64,000 nucleotides of DNA from Stutzerimonas stutzeri. Its GTDB lineage: Bacteria; Pseudomonadota; Gammaproteobacteria; Pseudomonadales; Pseudomonadaceae. This document shows positions 1 through 6,419 of this stretch, piece after piece. Location of the stretch: contig DDKB01000001.1 of NCBI GenBank assembly GCA_002339675.1, forward strand, positions 124,001 to 188,000, written 5' to 3'. Position numbers and translations under genes: made by a program. How positions within the stretch are numbered: the first letter of the stretch is position 1; each line of letters begins with the position of its first letter. The notes below the pieces were generated by a model. The model was not told where the DNA came from. It searched no databases and saw only the letters and a program-made list of their open reading frames with translations.

Positions 1-247
1 CGCCGGCGCTCTCGCGCTTGCCGCCACTGATGGTCAGCACGCCACGCTCAACCTGCAGGTCCAGGTCGGATTCCTGAAAACCGGCAGCTGCTACGATGAT
101 GCGGTACTGATCATCGCCGTGCTTTTCCACGTTGTAGGGTGGGAAGGAGCCGTTCGCGTCATTGCGCAGGGCGGATTCGAACAGATCGTTGAAACGATCA
201 AAACCAACGGATTGGCGGAACAGGGGGGCCATCGAAAAAGTGGTCAT
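1..247 (-). CDS. ibpA: Small heat-shock protein IbpA (Hsp20), 5' part only
   Basis: The gene runs off the left edge; 82 N-terminal residues are visible, starting MTTFSMAPLFRQSVGFD. The N-terminal arm ending near the PPYNVEK segment and the start of the alpha-crystallin fold (YRIIVAAAGF, then DLDLQVERGVLTISG) match the IbpA/IbpB family. These cytoplasmic chaperones bind unfolding proteins on heat shock and hand them to DnaK and ClpB. An AGGAGA ribosome-binding site (plus-strand 255-260) precedes the ATG at 247. The leader holds a sigma32-like promoter and hairpins, as expected for a heat-shock gene. The C-terminal IxI motif lies outside the window. Confidence 0.9.
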   Translation of the reverse strand, partial: MTTFSMAPLFRQSVGFDRFNDLFESALRNDANGSFPPYNVEKHGDDQYRIIVAAAGFQESDLDLQVERGVLTISGGKRESAG

Positions 248-254
248 GGTGCAA

Positions 255-308
255 TCTCCTGACAGTCAGCGAGTGGTTACGACAGGACCCGACTTCGGCA
301 TCCTGTCG
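255..308 (-). promoter_or_regulatory. Structured ibpA leader, candidate RNA thermometer
   Basis: In the transcript a strong hairpin forms from arms CGACAGGA and TCCTGTCG (plus-strand 280-287 and 301-308). A second small hairpin, CTGA-CAG-TCAG (259-269), abuts and partly covers the AGGAG ribosome-binding site. Pseudomonad ibpA genes are known to use ROSE-type thermometers. The masked Shine-Dalgarno fits that, but the canonical ROSE bulged-G helix was not demonstrated here. Confidence 0.45.
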
Positions 309-315
309 AGGCTCT

Positions 316-343
316 AGATAGGCGCTGCCCGCCCATTTTCAAG
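316..343 (-). promoter_or_regulatory. Sigma32-like promoter of ibpA
   Basis: On the minus strand CTTGAAA (plus 337-343) is followed after 13 bases by GCCTATCT (plus 316-323). This resembles the heat-shock sigma consensus CTTGAAA-N13/14-CCCCATNT. It sits about 70 bases upstream of the ibpA start codon and just upstream of the divergent SDR gene. Confidence 0.55.
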
Positions 344-365
344 ACCGTTTGTCGGAGTCTTTGTC

Positions 366-1112
366 ATGCCAAAAGTCATGCTGATCACCGGTTCAAGCCG
401 CGGCATCGGCGCCGCCACCGCCAGGCTGGCGGCTCGCGAGGGCTACGCCCTGTGCCTGAACTACCGCCACCGCGCCGATGCCGCGCTGCATTTGCTGGAA
501 GAGCTCCGCGACACCGGCGCGCATGCCATCGCGGTGGCCGCCGACGTGGCGGACGAGCGCCAGGTCCAGGCCATGTTCGCCGCGATCGACACCGAATTCG
601 GCCGCCTCGATGTGCTGGTCAACAATGCCGGCATGCTCGAGCAGCAGATGCGCCTGGAAGACATGGAGGCGGCCCGCTGGCGGCGCGTGTTCGAGATCAA
701 CGTCACCGGCAGCTTCCTCTGCACCCGCGAGGCCATCCGCCGGCTGTCGACCCGCCACGGCGGACGCGGCGGCGCCATCGTCAACGTCTCGTCGATCGCC
801 GCCAAGCTCGGCGCACCGGGCGAATACATCGACTACGCCGCGGCCAAGGGCGCCATCGACAGCATGACCCTTGGCCTCGCCAAGGAAGTCGCGGCTGACG
901 GCATTCGGGTCAACGCGGTACGTCCGGGCGTGATCCGCACCGAGATCCATGCCAGTGGTGGCGAGCCCGGGCGCGTCGACCGCGTGGCCGCCAGCGTGCC
1001 GCTGGGACGGGGCGGCGAAGCCGAAGAAGTCGCCGAAGCTATCCTCTGGCTGGCCGGCGACAAGGCCAGCTACACCACCGGCGCCCTGCTGGATGTCAGC
1101 GGCGGGCGCTAA
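366..1112 (+). CDS. Short-chain dehydrogenase/reductase, YgfF-like
   Basis: A classical 248-residue SDR with a Rossmann fold. The cofactor motif is TGSSRGIG at 8-15 and NNAG is at 86-89. The catalytic set is Ser143 (VSS), Tyr157 and Lys161 (YAAAK), with the PG motif at 187-188. It probably reduces or oxidises a small alcohol/ketone with NAD(P). The C-terminal half closely resembles E. coli YgfF as I remember it (HASGGEPGRVDRV, DKASYTTG). The physiological substrate is unknown. GGAG at 354-357 sets the start. It converges on dusC; the two stop codons overlap by two bases with no terminator between them. Confidence 0.88.
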   Translation: MPKVMLITGSSRGIGAATARLAAREGYALCLNYRHRADAALHLLEELRDTGAHAIAVAADVADERQVQAMFAAIDTEFGRLDVLVNNAGMLEQQMRLEDMEAARWRRVFEINVTGSFLCTREAIRRLSTRHGGRGGAIVNVSSIAAKLGAPGEYIDYAAAKGAIDSMTLGLAKEVAADGIRVNAVRPGVIRTEIHASGGEPGRVDRVAASVPLGRGGEAEEVAEAILWLAGDKASYTTGALLDVSGGR

Positions 1113-2092
1113 GCGATGTACTGCACGGGTGCAGCCTGATCCGCATGCCAGGCGGTGCCCAGCAGTCGGTCGATCCGCTGGCAATCGTTCTCCCGGCGCA
1201 GCTGGGCGAACAGGGCAACCGCCTCGGGATAATGGCGGGTCAGCAGCGACAGCCACTGCTTGAGGCGCCCCGGTGCGTAGCGGGGCGACATCTTGCGCCG
1301 CGCCTGCAGCCAGAACTTGGCCAGCAGCGGTTGGAGCTCGTCCCAGCGCATCGGTTCGACCTCGGTGCCGTGGTGCGCCGCCCGGATCTGCCGCGCCAGG
1401 TCCGGCCGGCAAACCAGCCCGCGGCCAAGCATGATGTCTTCCACCCCACTCACCTCGCGGCAGCGCCGCCAGTCGTCCACCGACCAGATGTCGCCGTTGG
1501 CGAACACCGGTACGGCGACGACCTCGTCGACCCGCGCGACCCACTCCCAGTGCGCCGGCGGCTTGTAGCCCTCGACCTTGGTGCGTGCGTGCACGACCAG
1601 TTGCTGGGCGCCGCCGTCAACCAGTGCCCGGGCGCAGTCGAGCGCGCCGTCCTTGCTGTCGAAGCCCAGGCGCATCTTGGCGGTGACCGGGATCGCGTCC
1701 GGCACCGCTTGGCGTACCGCCTGCATGATCGAATGGAGCAGTTCCGGCTCTTTCAGCAGCACGGCGCCGCCACGGGACTTGTTCACCGTCTTGGCCGGGC
1801 AGCCGAAATTCAGGTCGATAGCCGGCGCGCCGAGGCTGCAGGCCAGGGCGGCGTTGTCGGCCAGGCAAGCCGGATCAGAACCCAGCAGCTGCACGCGCAG
1901 CGGCGTGCCGGCCCGGGTTACGGCACCACCGGCGAGCTCCGGTGCCAGCTTGTGGAAGGCGGACGGCGGCAGCAGGCGGTCTGACACACGAACGAATTCG
2001 GTCACGCACCAGTCGACGCCGCCAACCGCGGTCAGGATGTCGCGAAGAATGTCGTCGACCAGCCCCTCCATGGGTGCCAAGGCGATTTGCAT
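1109..2092 (-). CDS. dusC: tRNA-dihydrouridine(16) synthase DusC
   Basis: A flavoenzyme that reduces uridine to dihydrouridine in the tRNA D-loop using FMN and NADPH. The TIM-barrel start APMEGLVDD, the catalytic Cys98 in the NFGCPAKTVNKSRGGAV segment, and the later VTAKMRLG and VVHART motifs are Dus signatures. The N-terminus (ITEFVRV-type segment around 30-36) points to the DusC subgroup that modifies U16. I chose the ATG at 2092 (327 residues, E. coli DusC about 315). An upstream in-frame ATG at 2125 would add 11 residues that do not resemble the family. It is convergent with the SDR gene. Confidence 0.9.
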   Translation of the reverse strand: MQIALAPMEGLVDDILRDILTAVGGVDWCVTEFVRVSDRLLPPSAFHKLAPELAGGAVTRAGTPLRVQLLGSDPACLADNAALACSLGAPAIDLNFGCPAKTVNKSRGGAVLLKEPELLHSIMQAVRQAVPDAIPVTAKMRLGFDSKDGALDCARALVDGGAQQLVVHARTKVEGYKPPAHWEWVARVDEVVAVPVFANGDIWSVDDWRRCREVSGVEDIMLGRGLVCRPDLARQIRAAHHGTEVEPMRWDELQPLLAKFWLQARRKMSPRYAPGRLKQWLSLLTRHYPEAVALFAQLRRENDCQRIDRLLGTAWHADQAAPVQYIA

Positions 2093-2175
2093 CTGGACAG
2101 GTTCCCCGCCGCAAAAGCCGCGCATTCTACGGCGATCGCGGTGGGTAGCAAATGACCGCCCCGCTGCTCCAGGGG

Positions 2176-2475
2176 CTACTGGTCGCGCCCTTCCTCGTCA
2201 TTGTCGATCGAGTCGGTGCCAGTGGTCGCGCCCATCCCACCGGTGGTCCCGCGGGCACCTGCGCCCATGGTGCCGATCCCGGTGCCCTCGGCCGTGTCGG
2301 ACGGGTCGCTGCGATCATCATCACCGGCATCATCGATCTGCGATGAAGGCTGCTCCATGGCACCCGTCCCGTTGGTGGACGGTGCGCTCAGGTCAGCATC
2401 TTCACCGACGGCGGCCAACGCTGCCCCTGACAGCAGGGCCAGTCCAACACCGGTCAACATCAGTCTGTTCAGCAT
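2176..2475 (-). CDS. Small secreted acidic protein, unknown function
   Basis: 99 residues with a clear signal peptide (MLNRLMLTGVGLALLSGAALA, cleavage expected after ALA). The mature part is rich in Asp, Gly, Thr and Ser, with low-complexity Gly/Thr/Met stretches and an acidic tail (DSIDNDEEGRDQ). No domain is recognised. A GGAGG site precedes the start. It lies 15 bases downstream of a second small secreted protein on the same strand, so the two are probably co-transcribed. Likely periplasmic or extracellular and intrinsically disordered. Confidence 0.6.
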   Translation of the reverse strand: MLNRLMLTGVGLALLSGAALAAVGEDADLSAPSTNGTGAMEQPSSQIDDAGDDDRSDPSDTAEGTGIGTMGAGARGTTGGMGATTGTDSIDNDEEGRDQ

Positions 2476-2490
2476 CTGTGATTCCTCCAG

Positions 2491-2808
2491 TCAGTCATCA
2501 GGCTCGTCGTCATCACCGAGCGTGCGATGCCGGCGATGCTCCATGTCCGGGTCGATATCGCCATGGCTCGATTCGTCGTATTTCGATGCGCGCGGCGCCT
2601 GGTGCGGCACCTCGGGCGCCTCGCCCTGCCTGTGCTGCTCGGGCAGGCGTTCGATTCCCTCGCCCATGCCCATCGAGCCATTGCCCAGGCTGCGGTCCAC
2701 CGCACCCGAGTTTTGCGCCAGCCGATAGCCATCGGCACCCGGCGCTGCATCAGCCAGACCGGCCAACGCCAGCATCGGCGCCAACACCACGCCCCATGAA
2801 ATTCGCAT
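2491..2808 (-). CDS. Small secreted protein, unknown function
   Basis: 105 residues from the ATG at 2808, preceded by GGGAGAAGAGG. The reading frame is open further upstream to 2967, but that part lacks a site and a signal. The N-terminus MRISWGVVLAPMLALAGLADA is a signal peptide. The mature chain is hydrophilic, with Gly/Met/Asn-rich and His/Asp/Glu-rich segments and an acidic end (TLGDDDEPDD). No family is recognised. It is probably the first gene of a two-gene operon with the neighbouring acidic secreted protein; both look disordered after processing. Confidence 0.6.
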   Translation of the reverse strand: MRISWGVVLAPMLALAGLADAAPGADGYRLAQNSGAVDRSLGNGSMGMGEGIERLPEQHRQGEAPEVPHQAPRASKYDESSHGDIDPDMEHRRHRTLGDDDEPDD

Positions 2809-2966
2809 CCTCTTCTCCCGTTCCGGTAGCCCTTCATTAGGCAGCGTCGGGGCACCAGGGTGCGACCCGGCACGGCGCGCACCGACGGAAGGCAAGCGGA
2901 ACCCTTGTTTCACCCGTGGGGTCCGATCTTCAGAGCACGTCATTCGCGTTAGAAAGGAATCCAACA

Positions 2967-3143
2967 ATGATCACACCCGCGCTTGAAATCCTGCTGTTCG
3001 TGGTTGGCTGGAGCGCCGCAGCCGCCGCCATGCTCTGGGGCATGCTGAGAATCGCCCGTTACCATCACCGTCCGGCGCCACGTCCCCGGCCGCAGCATCA
3101 GGCCGCCGCGCCCCAACCGCTCAGCGTCTCCTTGTCCGCCTGA
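2967..3143 (+). CDS. 58-residue single-pass membrane peptide
   Basis: The ATG at 2967 follows AAAGGA (2953-2958). One hydrophobic helix (about residues 4-27, ALEILLFVVGWSAAAAAMLW) is followed by a basic, proline-rich tail (RYHHRPAPRPRPQHQ). The reading frame is open back to 2916, but the ribosome-binding site favours the shorter form. No family is recognised. It precedes the tRNA genes and is divergent from the secreted-protein pair. Confidence 0.5.
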   Translation: MITPALEILLFVVGWSAAAAAMLWGMLRIARYHHRPAPRPRPQHQAAAPQPLSVSLSA

Positions 3144-3184
3144 GCGCCGTTTGCGGGAAAGCACCGGCGCGTTGCAATTAACCC

Positions 3185-3212
3185 GTGACAGCGCCGTCGA
3201 AAGCTGTAGAAT
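3185..3212 (+). promoter_or_regulatory. Promoter of the first tRNA-fMet gene
   Basis: GTGACA (3185-3190), a 16-base spacer and TAGAAT (3207-3212) end 13 bases before the mature tRNA. The copy upstream of the second tRNA has the same architecture. Confidence 0.6.
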
Positions 3213-3225
3213 GCCGGCCCACAGA

Positions 3226-3302
<77 letters not shown>

Positions 3303-3308
3303 CATACG

Positions 3309-3337
3309 AAAGGCCACTCGAACGAGTGGCCTTTTTG
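3309..3337 (+). terminator. Rho-independent terminator of tRNA-fMet copy 1
   Basis: The stem AAAGGCCACTCG/CGAGTGGCCTTT has a two-base loop and is followed by a T tract. Confidence 0.85.
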
Positions 3338-3425
3338 TTTGCGCGCGTGTCAGGCCGGCCACGTGCACACGGCGCTGGCGAAACGGCTAAATATCTGAAA
3401 ATAGTCCATTTTTTGTCGCTGGCGG

Positions 3426-3453
3426 TTGACAGGCAGTCCATGGTCTGTAGAAT
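3426..3453 (+). promoter_or_regulatory. Promoter of the second tRNA-fMet gene
   Basis: A consensus -35 TTGACA (3426-3431), a 16-base spacer and TAGAAT (3448-3453) lie 13 bases before the mature tRNA. This is a better -35 than that of copy 1. Confidence 0.75.
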
Positions 3454-3466
3454 GCCGCCTCACAGA

Positions 3467-3543
<77 letters not shown>

Positions 3544-3548
3544 AACAG

Positions 3549-3580
3549 AAAAGGCCACTTAAACGAGTGGCCTTTTTTTT
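3549..3580 (+). terminator. Rho-independent terminator of tRNA-fMet copy 2
   Basis: AGGCCACT/AGTGGCCT stem followed by eight T residues. It is closely similar to the terminator of copy 1, as expected if the whole unit was duplicated. Confidence 0.85.
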
Positions 3581-3593
3581 GTTCGCAGAATGC

Positions 3594-3651
3594 CTCTTCC
3601 CTTCCCTTCCCATCCCTTCTCTTCTCATCCCCTCTCTTCTCATCCCTTCCA
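3594..3651 (+). repeat. Polypyrimidine tract with short direct repeats
   Basis: About 58 bases are almost entirely C and T, built from variants of CTTCCC and CTTCTCATCCC. It lies between the tRNA terminator and the exopolysaccharide promoter region. It resembles neither a gene nor a known regulatory element; slippage-prone or triplex-forming DNA is possible. Confidence 0.6.
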
Positions 3652-3905
3652 TTGCCGAGTCTTGCCTTGCCTGCAGGCACGCATGCAGGCGGTGAAATAC
3701 CGGTCACTCAGATACCGTTTGTTATTACCTGCCGTAATTATGGATGATCGATTCATGCTTTAGTCGCGTGACCATAAATACGCTAGACCGAACGGCTTAG
3801 TTCAAACGATGGATAACTTTCACCCTCTCTTATCGACGTTCTTTTCTGGCTCCTAAGATAATTTCTTTTTGCATCAAGGCATTGGCATCCGCCTGCGGAA
3901 AACTG

Positions 3906-3926
3906 CCGAAAAAGTTTTCGGTTTTA
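3906..3926 (+). terminator. Weak intrinsic terminator-like hairpin
   Basis: CCGAAAA-AG-TTTTCGG (3906-3921) is followed by TTTTA. The stem is AT-rich, so termination would be weak. It lies just upstream of the candidate operon promoter. Confidence 0.35.
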
Positions 3927-3928
3927 TC

Positions 3929-3957
3929 TTGACGGCAATCACTTTCTGAATGATAAC
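3929..3957 (+). promoter_or_regulatory. Candidate sigma70 promoter of the exopolysaccharide operon
   Basis: TTGACG (3929-3934), a 17-base spacer and GATAAC (3952-3957). Transcription from about 3964 would give a leader of roughly 430 nt with the ops element about 240 nt downstream. Confidence 0.4.
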
Positions 3958-4105
3958 TACGCCGCAGAACGACGAGACAGGATGTTGCTGGTCGCCAGCC
4001 GCACACAGGGTGCCGGCCGGGTGATCCGAACGCGCAAGGACGGCGTCCTCTCTTGCAGCTTCCCAGCTGTAACGCCTGCAATGAAGGTTTTTTTGACGCT
4101 TATCT

Positions 4106-4150
4106 CGTAGCCTGGCCGAGTGCGGTAGCCATGCCTGGGACCAGGCTACG
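4106..4150 (+). promoter_or_regulatory. Perfect 10-bp inverted repeat in the operon leader
   Basis: CGTAGCCTGG (4106-4115) pairs exactly with CCAGGCTACG (4141-4150) around a 25-base loop. The loop contains GCGGTAGCC, a partial ops-like sequence. It could be a leader hairpin or a protein-binding palindrome. Confidence 0.5.
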
Positions 4151-4206
4151 CGGGAGCCGCCCGTGCGTACGCCCGAAAACCGACCTCACTCCTCCGTGCA
4201 GTCGAT

Positions 4207-4218
4207 GGCGGTAGCGTT
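4207..4218 (+). promoter_or_regulatory. ops element (RfaH recruitment site)
   Basis: GGCGGTAGCGTT matches the E. coli ops core GGCGGTAGCGT, which pauses RNA polymerase and loads RfaH from the non-template strand. It lies 180 bases before the first gene of a long polysaccharide operon that itself encodes an RfaH protein. The orientation is correct and the small GC-GGTA-GC hairpin is preserved. Confidence 0.75.
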
Positions 4219-4397
4219 GTTCAACTTCATATAAATAACCCCTGTACCCAGACGTGCCGGAATACTTATGGCTGCAAGTAATACGCTCGCGCCTTTCTAA
4301 CAGCAATCAACAACTTATTTAATTATCGAACTGCCTCAGCCGTTGAATTTAAACGGCAAGTCCTATCTGGATAACCAATCAACTTTCGGAGCGCCCC

Positions 4398-5171
4398 GTG
4401 AATACCCAGTTCCGCCTTCCAGTCAGCGCCGCGCATGCTTTTATCGCCGATGAAATGAATAGAAAGGGAAGTGCCTGCGTGGCGAACTTTCTATCGGCTG
4501 AACAACTCGATTCGTTGCGCGAAATGGTCCGCAACGACGCGGCAAAACACAGCGGGCGCTATTTCGCACACCACGGCGGAGCCGAGATCGAGGCTTCGCT
4601 GCTGGGGCTGCTGGGTGCCTCGCCGGCGTTTCGCGAGTTGCTGGCCGAGGTCTACCGAATCGGCGCCGGCGAGCCGGCCTACAGTGAGCAACTGCTGACG
4701 GTATTGCGCTGCGTTCAGGGTCATTCAGGCCGACGCGAGTCCAATTGCTTTCACTACGATGCCAGCCTGGTCACCGCCCTGTTGCCGATCGACATCCCGC
4801 AAGAGGGCAAAGACCGGGGCGACCTGATCCTGTTCCCAAATCTGCGGCGCATACGCGCGAACGTGGCAATCAATGTGCTGGAGAAGGCATTGCTGCAGAA
4901 CCGCGTGGCGCGCCGCCTGGTCACCGCCGCCATTGGCCGGGGATGGCTGAAGCCCGAGAAGCTCAAGCTGGTACCAGGCAACCTCTACCTGTTCTGGGGC
5001 TACCGGACCCTGCACGCCAACGAAGCCTGCGACCCGGCCACCCGGCGCGCGACGGCGATCTTTCATTTCGGCGATCCGCACGCCGGCAGTTTCGCGACAC
5101 GCATGATCCTCAAGATGAACCAGCGCCGTGCCCGCCGTGCCACGGCCATGGGCAACCAGCCGACCGCCTGA
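4398..5171 (+). CDS. Phytanoyl-CoA dioxygenase (PhyH)-like Fe(II)/2-oxoglutarate oxygenase
   Basis: 257 residues. The jelly-roll iron site is visible as His119-x-Asp121 (FHYDASL) and His206 (TLHANEA), with Arg217 a candidate 2-oxoglutarate anchor. The N-terminal helix (FLSAEQLDSLREMV) and the GDLILFPN and PGNLYLFWGYRTLHA segments fit PhyH-like proteins. The start is GTG at 4398 behind CGGAG. It is the first gene after the ops leader, 57 bases before the aminotransferase, so it is probably a tailoring enzyme acting on a sugar or lipid-linked intermediate of the polysaccharide. The substrate cannot be told from sequence. Confidence 0.7.
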   Translation: MNTQFRLPVSAAHAFIADEMNRKGSACVANFLSAEQLDSLREMVRNDAAKHSGRYFAHHGGAEIEASLLGLLGASPAFRELLAEVYRIGAGEPAYSEQLLTVLRCVQGHSGRRESNCFHYDASLVTALLPIDIPQEGKDRGDLILFPNLRRIRANVAINVLEKALLQNRVARRLVTAAIGRGWLKPEKLKLVPGNLYLFWGYRTLHANEACDPATRRATAIFHFGDPHAGSFATRMILKMNQRRARRATAMGNQPTA

Positions 5172-5228
5172 TCCGCCACCTGGCCGCCTCCCGCTGCGGC
5201 TCGACAGACCCTCGATAAGGACGTCGTG

Positions 5229-6371
5229 ATGATCAACGTCACCCAATCGTACCTGGGCAACAAGGCCCGGTTCCTGCGCTACGTGGACAGCATCTACGCC
5301 TCCGGCTGGCTCACCAACCACGGCCCGCTGGTCACCGAACTCGAAGAGCGCCTGCGCGACTACCTCGGCGTGCGCAACATCATCCTCACCAACAACGGCA
5401 CCCTGGCGCTGCAGATCGCCTACCGCGCGCTGAACCTGACCGGCAGCGCCATCACCACGCCGTTCAGCTTTGTCGCGACCACCAGTTCGCTGCAGTGGGA
5501 AGGCATCCGGCCGATCTTCGCGGACATCGACAAGGCGACCTGGAACCTCGACCCGAAGGCGATCGAGGCGCGCATCGACAGCGACACCCAGGCCATCGTC
5601 GCCACCCATGTGTTCGGCAACCCGTGTGAGGTCGAAGAGATCGCCCGCATCGCCGCACGGCATCGGCTGAAGGTCGTTTACGACGGCGCCCACGCGTTCA
5701 GCGTGCGCTACCGGGACCGCTCGGTCTTCAACTGGGGCGACATCAGCACGCTCAGCTTCCACGCGACCAAGCTGTTCCACACCATCGAGGGGGGCGCGAT
5801 CGTCACCGATGACGACGACCTGGCCGCGCGCATCCGACTGCTGTGCAACTTCGGCATCGTCGACACCGATCTCATCGACGGCATCGGCATCAATGCCAAG
5901 CTCAACGAATTCGCCGCCGCGATGGGCCTGTGCATCCTCGACGACATGCCCCTGATTCTCGAGCAACGGGCGGAAATCGCCCGGCGCTACGAGCAGGGGC
6001 TCGGCGACCACCTGGACCTGCAGCAACCGCAGCTGCATGCACAGCGCAACCACAGCTATTTCCCGGTCGCGCTGGCCGGCGAGGACCAGCTGCTGCGCTG
6101 TCGCAGCGCGCTCAACGCCAAGGGCATCAACCCGCGCCGCTACTTCTACCCCTCGCTCGACACCCTGGCCTACCTGCAGCCGCAGACGCCGCAACTGCAC
6201 TCGCGCGCGCTGAGCCGGCGGGTGCTGTGCCTGCCGATCTACCCGGGGCTGCCGCGGCACGTGCAGACGCGGGTCATCCAGACCGTGCTGAGCGAGGTGG
6301 CCGGTTGCAGCACCGAAGCGGCCGGACGGCTGTGGCCGCCCACACCCTGGTCGAAACCCCGTTCAGCCTGA
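5229..6371 (+). CDS. DegT/DnrJ/EryC1/StrS sugar aminotransferase
   Basis: A PLP enzyme that transfers an amino group from glutamate to a nucleotide-activated keto sugar. The hallmarks are TNNGTLAL near 55-62, the PLP-contacting Asp-Gly-Ala-His (YDGAHAF) near 153-156, and Schiff-base Lys182 in SFHATKLFHT followed by EGGAI. Start: GTG at 5226 and ATG at 5229 are adjacent; AAGGA at 5217-5221 is better spaced for the ATG (numbering above counts from the GTG). The enzyme implies an amino sugar in the polysaccharide. It follows the PhyH-like gene and precedes the flippase. Confidence 0.85.
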   Translation: MINVTQSYLGNKARFLRYVDSIYASGWLTNHGPLVTELEERLRDYLGVRNIILTNNGTLALQIAYRALNLTGSAITTPFSFVATTSSLQWEGIRPIFADIDKATWNLDPKAIEARIDSDTQAIVATHVFGNPCEVEEIARIAARHRLKVVYDGAHAFSVRYRDRSVFNWGDISTLSFHATKLFHTIEGGAIVTDDDDLAARIRLLCNFGIVDTDLIDGIGINAKLNEFAAAMGLCILDDMPLILEQRAEIARRYEQGLGDHLDLQQPQLHAQRNHSYFPVALAGEDQLLRCRSALNAKGINPRRYFYPSLDTLAYLQPQTPQLHSRALSRRVLCLPIYPGLPRHVQTRVIQTVLSEVAGCSTEAAGRLWPPTPWSKPRSA

Positions 6372-6419
6372 TCTACCGCGCCCGCACGCGCCCCTAACGA
6401 CTTACCGGCGGCCCGATTC

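Larger units (their letters stand above)
3652..4397 (+). other. Non-coding leader region of the exopolysaccharide operon
   Basis: About 745 bases of lower GC than the surroundings without a convincing gene; two short minus-strand reading frames (3830-4081, 4100-4306) lack family resemblance and ribosome-binding sites. It contains a candidate promoter, a possible early terminator, a perfect inverted repeat and an ops element, listed separately. Together they look like a long RfaH-type 5' leader. Confidence 0.6.

Noticed and set aside
3882..3896. Sigma54-like TGGCATCCGCCTGC upstream of the exopolysaccharide operon
   Set aside because: The GG-GC spacing is one base short of the required full turn.
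3830..4306. Two short minus-strand open frames (83 and 68 codons)
   Set aside because: No ribosome-binding site or family resemblance; they lie across the leader that carries the ops element and hairpins.
4725..6260. 511-codon minus-strand open frame over the PhyH-like and aminotransferase genes
   Set aside because: Antisense shadow of two well-supported genes in GC-rich DNA; repetitive Arg/Val/Gln composition and no family match.
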